Shown: one piece after another, positions 1 to 8,682 of the stretch
Numbering within the stretch: the stretch's first letter is position 1
Layout of the letters: the number at the start of each line of letters is the position of its first letter
NCBI GenBank assembly: GCA_000720805.1
Contig: JODI01000024.1
Span: 62,001-126,000 of the forward strand
From: Streptomyces violaceoruber
GTDB lineage: Bacteria; Actinomycetota; Actinomycetes; Streptomycetales; Streptomycetaceae
DNA: 64,000 bases
Reading direction: 5' to 3'
Program-made: the position numbers and the translations under genes
Notes under the pieces: generated by a model
What the model saw: only the letters and a program-made list of their open reading frames with translations
What the model was told of the DNA's origin: nothing
Databases searched by the model: none

Positions 1-716
1 AGGTCAGGCGCTCGGCGGCAAGTTGAAGACTTCCTGCGTACCGCAACTGCCGGGGAGTCCCGGGCGCCCCGCGGAAGATGTCGGCCCGCGGGCCATCCGC
101 AGGCCGACGCGAACGCCAGGACGGTGCTCAGACCGGTCGGATGCCGGCCCGGCATGGCGTCGCTGATGGCGGTCCGGGGAAGGGGAGTGCCACTTGCGGC
201 GGCCGAGGCCGCCATCTGGCGCGGGGTGGGTGCGCCCGCCGAGAGGCGCAACAGGCGTAGCTGGTAACCGGGTTCGGAGACGCTGGTGACGGATTCCGGA
301 TCCGGCCGCAGGTCCGGCCGGCCGGTGTCACCCGCCGCCGACGGTGGAGTCACTTCCCGCACCTTCCCGTCGCGTCCGACACCGCGTCCATCGTGTCCCA
401 TGATGTCCCGCGCCGGGCGTCCGTATGCGGATGAGACCGTACTCGTCCCTGCTCCGTTGATCGCCCTGGCAGATCCCCCTTTTCCTAGGGGCGTGCCTTG
501 CTCAGGCCATGGCGAGCTTCCTGGAGCGCCGCCAGGACAGTGCTGGAGGGTGCCCGTTCGCTTGCCCGAGGTGGAGGCTTCCGGCCTGCGTAAGTGATGA
601 CCGCCACCGGGGTCCAGGTGGACGCCGCTGTCGGCCGCCGAACGCTCTTGCCAACAGAAGTAATACCCAACAAACTTGACGGGTCCTTACCGTTGCCTGT
701 GACGTGGAGCTTTGTC
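1..716. other. Region without a confident gene
   Basis: No recognisable gene lies in this stretch. Frame 1 on the plus strand stays open from the first base to a TAA at 265-267 with moderately high third-position G/C, so it could be the 3' end of a gene that starts outside the window. The encoded tail is Arg/Ala/Gly-rich and I recognise no domain. The rest (268-716) holds only short, compositionally unconvincing frames and the upstream region of the MFS gene. Confidence 0.3.
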
Positions 717-1952
717 ATGCCCCGCTTGATGCCGGAAACCGGTCCACAACGTGTCCTCGCCGCCTCGAACTTCGTCTATACCGTCGGCAGCGGCCTCTAT
801 CTGACCGCCGGGGTGCTGTACTTCACCGAGGCGGTTCATCTCCCCGCGGACCAGGTGGGGCTCGGGCTGGGAATCGCCGGCCTGGTAGCGCTGGCCCTGG
901 GCGTCGCCGTCGGTCATCTCGCGGACCGATACGGAGCGCGTGGCGTCTACGCGGCCACCCTCGTCGTCCAGGCGCTGGCCACGTCGGGCTTCGTGCTGGT
1001 GGACAGCTTCTGGCCGTTCGTGCTCGCGGTCGGCGCGGCCGCCGGGGCCAAGGCGGCCGGCACGGCGGCCCGTTCCCCGCTCATCAGGCACTACGGAGGG
1101 GACCGGCCACAGGAGTTCCGGGCCTATCTCCGCGCCGTGACCAACGTCGGCATCTCCCTCGGTGCGTTAGGAGCCGGCTGGGTCGTTCAAGTGGGCACCC
1201 TCACCGCCTATCAGCTCATGGCCGTCGGCAACGCGATCGCCTTCGTGGTCTCCGCGGTGCTCCTGGTCCTCCTCCCGTCGGTCACGCCCGTCCCGGCCGC
1301 CGGCGGGCCTCGCTGGATCGCCCTGCGGGACCGCCCCTACCTGCTGCTCACCGTGCTCGACGGCATCATGGCCATCCAGTTCAAGGTGCTCACCGTGGCC
1401 ATTCCGCTCTGGCTGGTGGGCGCCACCAGCGCCCCGCACTGGCTCATCTCGGGCACCATGCTCACGGGAACCGTCATCGTCGTCGCGTTCCAGGTGCGGG
1501 CCGGCCGCAGTGTCGATTCCCCTGCGGCCGGCGGACTCGCCTACCGTCGAGCGGGTGTCGCCTTTCTCGTCTCGTGCTCGATGATCTCGCTGTCAGCGGG
1601 AGTGTCGGCGTGGGTCGCCGCGACGGTGCTCATCACCGCCGTGGTGATTCACACGGTCGGTGAGCTGTGGCACTCCGCCGCGGGCTTCGAGGTGTCCTTC
1701 GCTCTGGCCCCACGACATGCCACCGGTCAGTACCTGGGAGTGTTCGGCCTGGGCGCGGGACTCGCCGAGGCCTTCGGGCCCGGCCTGCTCATCGCGCTCT
1801 GCATCACCTGGGGCCGCCCCGGGTGGTTCGTCGTGGGTACCTTGTTCGCACTCACGGGCCTCACCGCGCCACTCGCCGTCCGCTGGGCCGAACACCACCA
1901 GCAGGGTCAGCAGACCCGGCTGCAACCTACGGGGAAGGCGTCAGTCGCCTGA
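717..1952 (+). CDS. MFS transporter
   Basis: This is an integral membrane protein of the major facilitator superfamily (411 aa with this start), probably a proton-driven exporter of a small molecule. About twelve hydrophobic segments run through the protein. The loop between helices 2 and 3 reads GHLADRYGARGVY, the classic MFS loop-2 signature. The frame is open further upstream to 594. I chose the ATG at 717 because GGAG lies at 706-709 and homology-like sequence begins there. Codon 151 (1167-1169) is TTA, the rare leucine codon that needs the bldA tRNA in Streptomyces, so translation may be confined to late growth. The substrate cannot be inferred, because no resistance or biosynthetic neighbour is visible. 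Confident at family level only. Confidence 0.85.
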   Translation: MPRLMPETGPQRVLAASNFVYTVGSGLYLTAGVLYFTEAVHLPADQVGLGLGIAGLVALALGVAVGHLADRYGARGVYAATLVVQALATSGFVLVDSFWPFVLAVGAAAGAKAAGTAARSPLIRHYGGDRPQEFRAYLRAVTNVGISLGALGAGWVVQVGTLTAYQLMAVGNAIAFVVSAVLLVLLPSVTPVPAAGGPRWIALRDRPYLLLTVLDGIMAIQFKVLTVAIPLWLVGATSAPHWLISGTMLTGTVIVVAFQVRAGRSVDSPAAGGLAYRRAGVAFLVSCSMISLSAGVSAWVAATVLITAVVIHTVGELWHSAAGFEVSFALAPRHATGQYLGVFGLGAGLAEAFGPGLLIALCITWGRPGWFVVGTLFALTGLTAPLAVRWAEHHQQGQQTRLQPTGKASVA

Positions 1953-2624
1953 TCAGCCCTTGCACGTGAGGGTGATCCCCGCAGACGGAAGGGACCGGGC
2001 GACGGCGTCGTGAGGTCTCCACCCTGTCGTGAACCAGCGGGCGCGTCTCGCGCACGCTTCCGGTCGGCCTGGACCACAGTGGCCGGCGAGTGGCGGAGCA
2101 AGTCCCTGGTGAAGTGCCCAGTCGCGCCGGTCTGTTGGAGGAACCGGGCCGGGCGTGGCGTGACCGGACGGCCGCGGCGGAGGCGGAGTACGCGGCCCAC
2201 GGGAACCCTGTGCGGATCCTGCCGGACGGGGGGGCAGAACGCCATCGACGACCAGGCTCAGTACGTCACCAGCGCATACCGCTTCCCATCGCCCAGCCCT
2301 CCGTAACCGCCACCCCGTGAACCGGCCGTCGGCCACGGCGTTTTCAGCGCCTCGATCCCTCCGTCGGCGCGGCCGGGTCCATGGGGCCGCCATCCGAAGC
2401 CGTACGCGGATCCTCGTGGGGCGACGCCGCCAGGCGAGCGCGGCGCAGGGCGCGGGAAGGCCGCCGCGACCATGAGGAGGCCAGGACGCGGACCAGCCCG
2501 CCGGGACCACCGCGGTGCGGGCGCCGGCCAGTTCGGCGAGAAAACGACCGCAGCGATACCCAAGGCCGGTGAGACGGTCGCCTGGATCATCCACAGGCTG
2601 CCGACCCGGCCGCACGGTTGGTTG
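1953..2624. other. Gene-poor gap
   Basis: About 670 bases separate the MFS gene from the 3' end of the TetR gene. Several frames are open on both strands, but none has a convincing ribosome binding site, start or recognisable domain, and codon preference is mixed. It may contain worn gene remnants. I see no repeat or clear hairpin that explains it. Confidence 0.4.
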
Positions 2625-3257
2625 CTACGGGCGCCGGTCACCGACGGCAGGATCGCCCAGCAGGTCCTCCAAGCCGGCCGACATCCCGGCCAGGAGGTCA
2701 CGCCGCGGGTCGATGAGCCACTGGAGTTGGAGGCCGTCCCACATCGCGACAAGGGCCGCCGCGATCAGCTCGGGATGCCTCCGGTTCGCGATACGCCCCA
2801 GCTCCTGGTCCCTGCGCACCGCGGTCGTGAAAGCGGTGACGACTCGCTCGTACCTGTCACGGAACCACTCGTGCGCCGGGTGGTCGGGAGCCGAGGCCTC
2901 CGCGGCCATCAAGGCGAGGAGCCGCAGCATCTCCGGTCTTTCCAGGTTGCGGCGGATGTACCGCAGGACCGCGTAGGCCACACCCTTTCCCCGGCTGTCC
3001 GCCTCGAAGGAGTCGATGCTCGCGGAATCGGCGTTCTCGAGGACGGCCACGAGGAGCGCGCTCTTGCTGGGAAAGTGGTGCACGACGGTGGTCAGGCTGA
3101 GGTCGAGTTGCTTGGCGATCTCCCTCAGGGACCCTCCACGGTAACCGCGAGCCGCGAACACGGCGGTCGCCGAGGCGACGATCTCGGCCCTGCGCTGTGC
3201 GCTCTTGGCATACGGGCCTCGGCGAGTGGCCGGACGGGCCGCCGTCTTCTCGGTCAT
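2625..3257 (-). CDS. TetR family transcriptional regulator
   Basis: This is a 210-aa TetR-type repressor. The N-terminal helix-turn-helix (roughly residues 20-65) contains the typical pattern of AAVFAARGYRGGSLREIA followed by TTVVHHFPSK. A helical ligand-binding domain follows, with the C-terminal segment typical of TetR_C proteins. The open frame extends upstream to 3674, but the ATG at 3257 is preceded by a G-rich stretch and the earlier part overlaps the divergent gene. It is transcribed away from the ABC-importer/beta-glucuronidase genes across a 175-bp shared control region. By analogy with the TetR-type repressor GusR of enteric bacteria, I infer that it represses that unit in the absence of a glucuronide. 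The inducer is not shown by sequence. Confidence 0.85.
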   Translation of the reverse strand: MTEKTAARPATRRGPYAKSAQRRAEIVASATAVFAARGYRGGSLREIAKQLDLSLTTVVHHFPSKSALLVAVLENADSASIDSFEADSRGKGVAYAVLRYIRRNLERPEMLRLLALMAAEASAPDHPAHEWFRDRYERVVTAFTTAVRRDQELGRIANRRHPELIAAALVAMWDGLQLQWLIDPRRDLLAGMSAGLEDLLGDPAVGDRRP

Positions 3258-3432
3258 GCCCCCAAGCCTAAGCGGGCGGTGCGGGGCTGTGTCCGGCCGA
3301 TAATCCGCCATCGTCACGCTCGCCGAAAGTATGGCACTTGTTCGGTTTTCGCTGTACGGTCTCGCTGACCCACACCACGACGTGCGGTAGAGCCGCTCAC
3401 GCATCCACCGGGTGGAGAGGAGACGGACACTG
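3258..3432. promoter_or_regulatory. Divergent control region, tetR / glucuronide genes
   Basis: This 175-bp intergenic region separates the divergent TetR gene and the importer operon and must hold both promoters. AGGAG at 3418-3422 serves the downstream ATG at 3433. I could not find a clear long inverted repeat for the TetR protein by eye. Confidence 0.4.
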
Positions 3433-4725
3433 ATGTCCACCTCACATTTGTCGAAAGCACTCATCGGCGGTCTGGCCGCCACACTGGTTCTGGCCGGTTG
3501 CGGCCGGTCCGACACACAAGGCAGTGGGGGCGCCACGGGTGCTCCCATCAGCGACTCACCTGCCAAGGGCGAGATCAACGTCTGGGCCATGGGCACCGAG
3601 GGCGAGCGCCTGCCCGAGTTGGCCGCGCGCTTCCGGAAGGCCAACCCGGATGCGAAGGTGAAGGTCACGGCCATCCCGTGGCAGGACTACGCCAAGAAGG
3701 TCGAAACGGCGATCGCCTCCCAGGACACGCCGGACGCCACGCTCGTCGGATCCGCCGACCTGACGAACTTCGCCTCGACGGGCGGACTCGAGCAGGTGCC
3801 CGCCGGTCTCGTCGACACCTCGTCCTTCTACCGGGGCGCCGCTCAGAGCACCACGTACGACGGGGGCACGTACGGCGTCCCCTGGTATGCGGACACCCGT
3901 GTCCTGTTCTACCGCAAGGACCTGGCACAGGCCGCCGGAGTCGCCGCGCCGAAGACCTGGAAGGAGTACGGCCCGTTCCTCAAGGCCCTCCAGAAGCAGG
4001 GAGCGAAGTGGGGCCTGGCCCTGCCCACCGGCGTGGCGGCGAGCTGGCAGGGCGTCCTGCCCTTCATGTGGCAGGCCGGTGCGCGTCTCATGAACGACGA
4101 CGGCACCAAGTTCACCTTCGACACACCCCAGGCGCTCGAGGGGCTCGAGTTCTACCAGTCGTTCTTCACGTCGAAGACCTCGACCCGCAACGGGGCGGTG
4201 AGTCTGGGGGAGATCGAGCCGCAGTTCGTCGCCGGTTCCACGGCCGCACTCATCTCGGGCCCCTGGGAGACGGCACTGCTGAAGGGGGCGGGCGGGGCGG
4301 ACTTCGTCAAGGACAAGGTGGGGGTCGCCACGCTCCCGAAGGGAGCGACGTCCAACGCCAGCTTCATCGGGGGAGGGCACTGGACGGTGTTCAAGAAGGC
4401 GAAGAACCGCGACGGCGCCTGGAAGTTCATCCGGTGGCTCTCCGAGCCCGACGTCCAGCAGGACTGGCACGAACTGTCCGGAGACCTGCCCGCCGTGCAG
4501 GCGGCCTGGAATGAGGGGAAGCTCAGGTCGGACCCGACGCTGGCCGTCTTCCGGTCCCAGCTCCAGACCGCGCTGCCCGGCCCGACCGTCACCACCTGGA
4601 GGCAGATCTCAGCGGTCCTCGATGCCGAGATCGAGAAGGTGGCCAAGGGGGTCTCGTCGCCGAAGGCGGCCCTGGAACGGATCCAGGCGAAGGCGTCCGC
4701 GATCGGAACGGGGCAGCCACGATGA
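3433..4725 (+). CDS. ABC transporter extracellular sugar-binding lipoprotein
   Basis: This is a family 1 solute-binding protein (430 aa) that captures a sugar outside the cell for the two permeases encoded next. The N-terminus has a lipoprotein signal ending in the lipobox LAGC, so the mature protein is lipid-anchored on the outer face of the membrane. The body shows the usual SBP_bac pattern: a first lobe starting EINVWAMG, a PWYADTRVLFYRKDLA segment, and the hinge-proximal GPWE and GGGHWTVFKKAKN regions. The start ATG 3433 follows GAGAGGAG; a GTG at 3412 is possible but lies upstream of that site. The gene overlaps the next by ATGA. The following beta-glucuronidase suggests a glucuronide or glucuronosyl-oligosaccharide ligand (inference). 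As in many Streptomyces importers, no ATPase is encoded here, so a shared MsiK-type ATPase is likely. Confidence 0.9.
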   Translation: MSTSHLSKALIGGLAATLVLAGCGRSDTQGSGGATGAPISDSPAKGEINVWAMGTEGERLPELAARFRKANPDAKVKVTAIPWQDYAKKVETAIASQDTPDATLVGSADLTNFASTGGLEQVPAGLVDTSSFYRGAAQSTTYDGGTYGVPWYADTRVLFYRKDLAQAAGVAAPKTWKEYGPFLKALQKQGAKWGLALPTGVAASWQGVLPFMWQAGARLMNDDGTKFTFDTPQALEGLEFYQSFFTSKTSTRNGAVSLGEIEPQFVAGSTAALISGPWETALLKGAGGADFVKDKVGVATLPKGATSNASFIGGGHWTVFKKAKNRDGAWKFIRWLSEPDVQQDWHELSGDLPAVQAAWNEGKLRSDPTLAVFRSQLQTALPGPTVTTWRQISAVLDAEIEKVAKGVSSPKAALERIQAKASAIGTGQPR

Positions 4726-5675
4726 CCACGGCCACCTCCCTGGAACCCGTACGCGAGAGGTCCTCCGCCGGTCGGCCGACTCAGCGGTCGAGGCGCGGTT
4801 CCGGACACCTGCGGCGCACAGTGGTCGCCTGGGCCTTCTGCTCACCCTTCGTCCTGCTGTTCGCCGCCTTCGGCATCTGGCCGGTCTTCTCGTCACTGTC
4901 GATGAGCGTCACCGACGTCACCAGCAGGGACGTGCGGACGCCCTTCAGCGTCAACTTCGTCGGCCTGGAGAACTACACCACGCTCTTCGACGATCCCACC
5001 TTCGTCCGCGCGGCTTTGAACACGCTCTATTTCGTCGCCGTGGGCATACCACTGACGATGGTGCTCTCCCTCGCCGTCGCCGTCGCACTCAACTCCGGGA
5101 TCCAGCGTGCGAAGGGCCTCTTCCGGGTCGCCTACTTCGCCCCGGTCGTGACGAGCATCGTGGCGGTGGCGGTCGTGTGGAGGTACCTCTACAAGCCCGA
5201 CGGGATGATCAACTCGGTCCTTTCCGTCGTGGGAATCTCGGGGCCCGACTGGCTGAACGATCCCCACTGGTCCATGCCCGCCCTGATACTGATGGCCGTC
5301 TGGCGGCACTTCGGCATCCCCATGGTGATCTTCCTGGCGGGACTGCAGTCGATACCGCCCGAACTGCACGAGGCGGCCGTCGTGGACGGCGCGTCCCGCT
5401 GGCGGGCCTTCCGCAGCGTGACCTTGCCGCTGCTGCGGCCCACCACGCTGGTGGTCGCCATCCTGCTCAGCATCAGCTACCTCCAGTTCTTCGAGGAGCC
5501 GTTCGTCATGACGAGCGGCGGCCCCTTGGACAGCACGACGTCGATCAGCTACTACGCCTACCAGCAATTCGGCTTCGGCAACTACGGACTGGCGTCGGCC
5601 GCGTCCTATGTTCTGGTCACCGCGATCGCCCTGCTGAGCCTTCTTCAGTTCCGCATCTTCCGAGCGAGGGCCTGA
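4722..5675 (+). CDS. Sugar ABC transporter permease (MalF/UgpA type)
   Basis: This is a 317-aa inner-membrane permease of the binding-protein-dependent carbohydrate importers. About six transmembrane helices are visible. The cytoplasmic EAA loop reads ELHEAAVVDGASRWRAF with the invariant glycine and the following LPLLRP, which docks the ATPase. Translation is coupled to the binding-protein gene through a 4-base ATGA overlap, and the second permease begins 1 base after the stop. It forms the first half of the permease heterodimer of the proposed glucuronide importer. Confidence 0.9.
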   Translation: MTTATSLEPVRERSSAGRPTQRSRRGSGHLRRTVVAWAFCSPFVLLFAAFGIWPVFSSLSMSVTDVTSRDVRTPFSVNFVGLENYTTLFDDPTFVRAALNTLYFVAVGIPLTMVLSLAVAVALNSGIQRAKGLFRVAYFAPVVTSIVAVAVVWRYLYKPDGMINSVLSVVGISGPDWLNDPHWSMPALILMAVWRHFGIPMVIFLAGLQSIPPELHEAAVVDGASRWRAFRSVTLPLLRPTTLVVAILLSISYLQFFEEPFVMTSGGPLDSTTSISYYAYQQFGFGNYGLASAASYVLVTAIALLSLLQFRIFRARA

Positions 5676-5676
5676 C

Positions 5677-6552
5677 ATGACCGCCACCACGACAACGACG
5701 GGACCGGCCTTCCGGGAGCGGCGCCCGTCCCGGCGAGTCCCCACCGCCCGTCTCGTTCTCTACGGCGCCCTCGTGCTCGGACTCCTCGCGACGCTGGCGC
5801 CCTTCGCCTGGATGTTCCTCGGCTCGGTGAAACCGACGGGCGAGATCGTCGCCCATCCGAGTACCTGGCTTCCCCGGTCGCCGACCTTCGCCAACTTCGA
5901 ACAACTGCTGTCCAAGCAGAACTTCGGGCTGTACTTCCTGAACAGCACAGTCGTCGCGGTGGTTTGCGTGCTGGGAAACCTGCTGTTCTGCTCGATGGCC
6001 GGATACGCCTTCGCGAAGATCGAGTTCGCGGGGAAGCGTCTTCTGTTCGGCCTCGTCCTCACCATGCTGATCATCCCCGGCGTCACGACTTTCGTCCCGC
6101 TGTTCGTGCTCGTCAGCAACATGGGCCTGGGCAACTCCTACCTGGGGCTCATCCTGCCCTTCCTCGTGACACCGTTCGGCGTGTTCATCATGCGGCAGTT
6201 CATCCGGGACATCCCGGACGCCCTCGTCGAGGCGGCGCGCCTCGACGGCGCGGGCGAGTCCCGGATCTTCCTCAGGGTGATCCTGCCGTTGACACGGCCG
6301 GCGCTGGCGACACTGGCGATCCTCACCTTCCTCGCGCAGTGGAACAACTTCCTGTGGCCACTCGTCATCGCGCAGACCGAGGACCACTACACGCTGCCCG
6401 TCGCCCTCGCCCTCTTCTCCACGGGAGCCAACGGCACCAACTACGGCCTGCTGCTGGCCGGGGCGGTCACGGTCGTCACACCGATCATCCTGCTCTTCCT
6501 CGCCCTGCAACGACATTTCATCCAGGGCATCGCCAACACCGGCATCAAGTAG
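5677..6552 (+). CDS. Sugar ABC transporter permease (MalG/UgpE type)
   Basis: This is a 291-aa permease of the carbohydrate ABC class and the second half of the heterodimer. Six hydrophobic helices are visible. The EAA loop reads ALVEAARLDGAGESRIF followed by LPLTRP. The N-terminus begins with a Thr-rich hydrophilic stretch before the first helix at about residue 27. It starts 2 bases after the previous stop codon, so the three transport genes are a tight operon. The beta-glucuronidase gene follows after 88 bp. Confidence 0.9.
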   Translation: MTATTTTTGPAFRERRPSRRVPTARLVLYGALVLGLLATLAPFAWMFLGSVKPTGEIVAHPSTWLPRSPTFANFEQLLSKQNFGLYFLNSTVVAVVCVLGNLLFCSMAGYAFAKIEFAGKRLLFGLVLTMLIIPGVTTFVPLFVLVSNMGLGNSYLGLILPFLVTPFGVFIMRQFIRDIPDALVEAARLDGAGESRIFLRVILPLTRPALATLAILTFLAQWNNFLWPLVIAQTEDHYTLPVALALFSTGANGTNYGLLLAGAVTVVTPIILLFLALQRHFIQGIANTGIK

Positions 6553-6640
6553 ACCGGGCCGCCACCCGCCCTGGGTTCGCTTCGTCCCCGTCCTTTCGAC
6601 AGCCGCGTCGACCGACGCACACAGAACAGGAGAACCAACC

Positions 6641-8446
6641 ATGCTTCGTCCCCAGGACGGCCCCACTCGTGAACGCCGCTCTCTCGGCGGCCTGTGGAGC
6701 TTCCGCCTGGACGCGGAGGGTGCCGGCCGTGCCGAGGGATGGTGGCGCTCGCAGCTCACGGGCGCCGTGGACATCCCTGTGCCGGCCAGCTACAACGACA
6801 TCTTCCCGGACACGACCGTCCGTGACCATGTCGGCGACGTCTGGTACCAGACGCAGGTATGGGTTCCCGCCGGGTGGGCGGGGGAACGGACGCTACTCCG
6901 CTTCGACTCCGCGACGCATCGCGCCACGGCCTGGGTCAACGATGTCGAGGTCGTTCGGCACGAAGGCGGCTACACCCCCTTCGAGGCCGACGTCACGGCG
7001 CACCTGCGGCCGGGTGCCGAGAACCGTGTCACCGTCGTCGTCAACAACGAGCTGACCTGGGAGTCGATACCCCCCGGCCGAGTGGAGGAACGCGAGGACG
7101 GCCGCCGGGTGCAGCGCTACTTCCACGACTTCTTCAACTACGCGGGACTGCACCGGCCCGTGTGGCTGTACACCACGCCCCTTGTCCACATCACCGACAT
7201 CACCGTGACCACCGACCTGGAGGACACCACCGGCCTCGTCACCTACCGCGTGGACAGCACCGCCCAAGCCGAAGAGCACGACGTACGTGTCTCGCTGCGC
7301 GACGCCTCCGGGGCCGAGGTCCAGGCCGCCACCGGAGCGGCGGGGACCCTCAGGATCGCCGACGTGCATCCCTGGGCGCCCGGAGACGGCTACCTGTACG
7401 AACTCGAGGCCACGGTGTGGAGCGCCTCCGGCGAACTCGTCGACAGTTACCGGCAGTCCGTGGGCGTGCGCACGGTGGAGGTACGGGGCAAGGAATTCCT
7501 GATCAACGGAACCCCGTTCTACTTCAAGGGCTTCGGCAAACACGAGGACGCCGCCGTGCGCGGCAGGGCTCACGACGACACCCTGATGGTGCATGACTTC
7601 GCCCTGCTGGACTGGACCGGCGCGAACTCGTTCCGCACCTCGCACTACCCCTACGCCGAGGAGGTACTGGACTACGCGGACCGACAGGGTGTGGTGGTCA
7701 TCGACGAGACGGCGGCCGTCGGCCTGAATCTGAACATCGCGGGAGGTGTCTTCGGCTCCGGCCGGAAGGTGTCCACGTTCTCGCCCGACACCGTGGGTGA
7801 GAGCACACTGCGCACGCACCTGCAGGCGGTGCGGGAGCTCGTGGAGCGTGACAAGAACCATCCGAGTGTCGTGCTGTGGTCCATCGCCAACGAGCCGGAC
7901 AACATCCAGCCCGAGGCGCGCGACTACTTCGCACCACTGGCGGCCGAGGCACGCCGGCTGGATCCCTCACGGCCCGTCGCCTACGTGAACGCGCTCATGG
8001 GGAAACCGGACGAGTGCGTGGTCACCGACCTGTTCGACGTCGTGCTCCTCAACCGTTACTACGGCTGGTACTTCGGCCCCGACGACCTGGCGGCGGCCGA
8101 GACTGAGCTGGAGGCGGAACTGCGGCAGTGGGCTGAGAAGGACAAGCCCATCGTCATCACGGAGTACGGATCGGACGCCTACCCCGGACTGCGCGGCGTC
8201 GTACCCAGCCCGTGGACCGAGGAGTACCAGACCGAACTGCTCGACGTGTACCACCGGGTGTTCGACCGTGTCGACGCGGTCGTCGGCGAGCAGGTCTGGA
8301 ACTTCGCCGACTTCGCCACCGCGCCCGGTGTCTTCCGTGTCGACGGCAACAAGAAGGGAGTGTTCACCCGCGAACGTCGCCCGAAGAGCGCAGCGTTCAG
8401 TCTGCGCGCCCGCTGGCGGAAGGCCGACTTCGACTCAACGGACTGA
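6641..8446 (+). CDS. uidA: Beta-glucuronidase, GH2
   Basis: This 601-aa protein is a glycoside hydrolase family 2 beta-glucuronidase, close in length to E. coli UidA (603 aa). It releases glucuronic acid from beta-glucuronides by a retaining mechanism. The order is an N-terminal jelly-roll (residues about 10-180), an immunoglobulin-like domain (about 180-275) and a TIM barrel. The acid/base is Glu418 in SIANEPDN and the nucleophile is Glu508 in ITEYGSDAYPG; E. coli GUS uses 413 and 504. The signature NWxG/NPFYFKGFGKHED region precedes the barrel. There is no signal peptide, so it acts in the cytoplasm on imported substrate. AGGAG lies just upstream of the ATG. Genes 3433-8446 run in one direction and are likely one regulon under the divergent TetR. 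Confidence 0.93.
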   Translation: MLRPQDGPTRERRSLGGLWSFRLDAEGAGRAEGWWRSQLTGAVDIPVPASYNDIFPDTTVRDHVGDVWYQTQVWVPAGWAGERTLLRFDSATHRATAWVNDVEVVRHEGGYTPFEADVTAHLRPGAENRVTVVVNNELTWESIPPGRVEEREDGRRVQRYFHDFFNYAGLHRPVWLYTTPLVHITDITVTTDLEDTTGLVTYRVDSTAQAEEHDVRVSLRDASGAEVQAATGAAGTLRIADVHPWAPGDGYLYELEATVWSASGELVDSYRQSVGVRTVEVRGKEFLINGTPFYFKGFGKHEDAAVRGRAHDDTLMVHDFALLDWTGANSFRTSHYPYAEEVLDYADRQGVVVIDETAAVGLNLNIAGGVFGSGRKVSTFSPDTVGESTLRTHLQAVRELVERDKNHPSVVLWSIANEPDNIQPEARDYFAPLAAEARRLDPSRPVAYVNALMGKPDECVVTDLFDVVLLNRYYGWYFGPDDLAAAETELEAELRQWAEKDKPIVITEYGSDAYPGLRGVVPSPWTEEYQTELLDVYHRVFDRVDAVVGEQVWNFADFATAPGVFRVDGNKKGVFTRERRPKSAAFSLRARWRKADFDSTD

Positions 8447-8618
8447 ACCCGGTGCTCGTGCGTCATGCCAGCAGTGCGGCGGCTTGCCGGCGTGCCTGCT
8501 GCAGCCAGGCAGCGCGTGCTTCAGGAGACCTCGCACTCCCGCCCACGCAGCCCCTCGACCACTGCGTCGAACACCGCGTGGTGTGTGCGTCTGGCGCGTC
8601 ACTTGGCTGATCGTAGGC

Positions 8619-8647
8619 GGCCCATCCGGTGTACGACCGGATGGGCC
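8619..8647. terminator. Hairpin between convergent genes
   Basis: A perfect 12-bp stem (GGCCCATCCGGT pairing with ACCGGATGGGCC) encloses the 5-base loop GTACG. It lies between the converging 3' ends of the beta-glucuronidase and VWA genes. It probably acts as a bidirectional terminator; no T-run follows, as is usual in Streptomyces. Confidence 0.75.
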
Positions 8648-8682
8648 CGGTGCCCTGGTTCAGTGCGGTGGGCTCATTGAAT

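Noticed and set aside
594..716. Longer MFS start at ATG 594 or 597
   Set aside because: No ribosome binding site and a hydrophilic, non-conserved extension; ATG 717 has GGAG at proper spacing.
1953..2615. 220-codon minus-strand frame between the MFS and TetR genes
   Set aside because: Arg/Pro-rich with no domain, no binding site and mixed codon preference. I could not support a gene.
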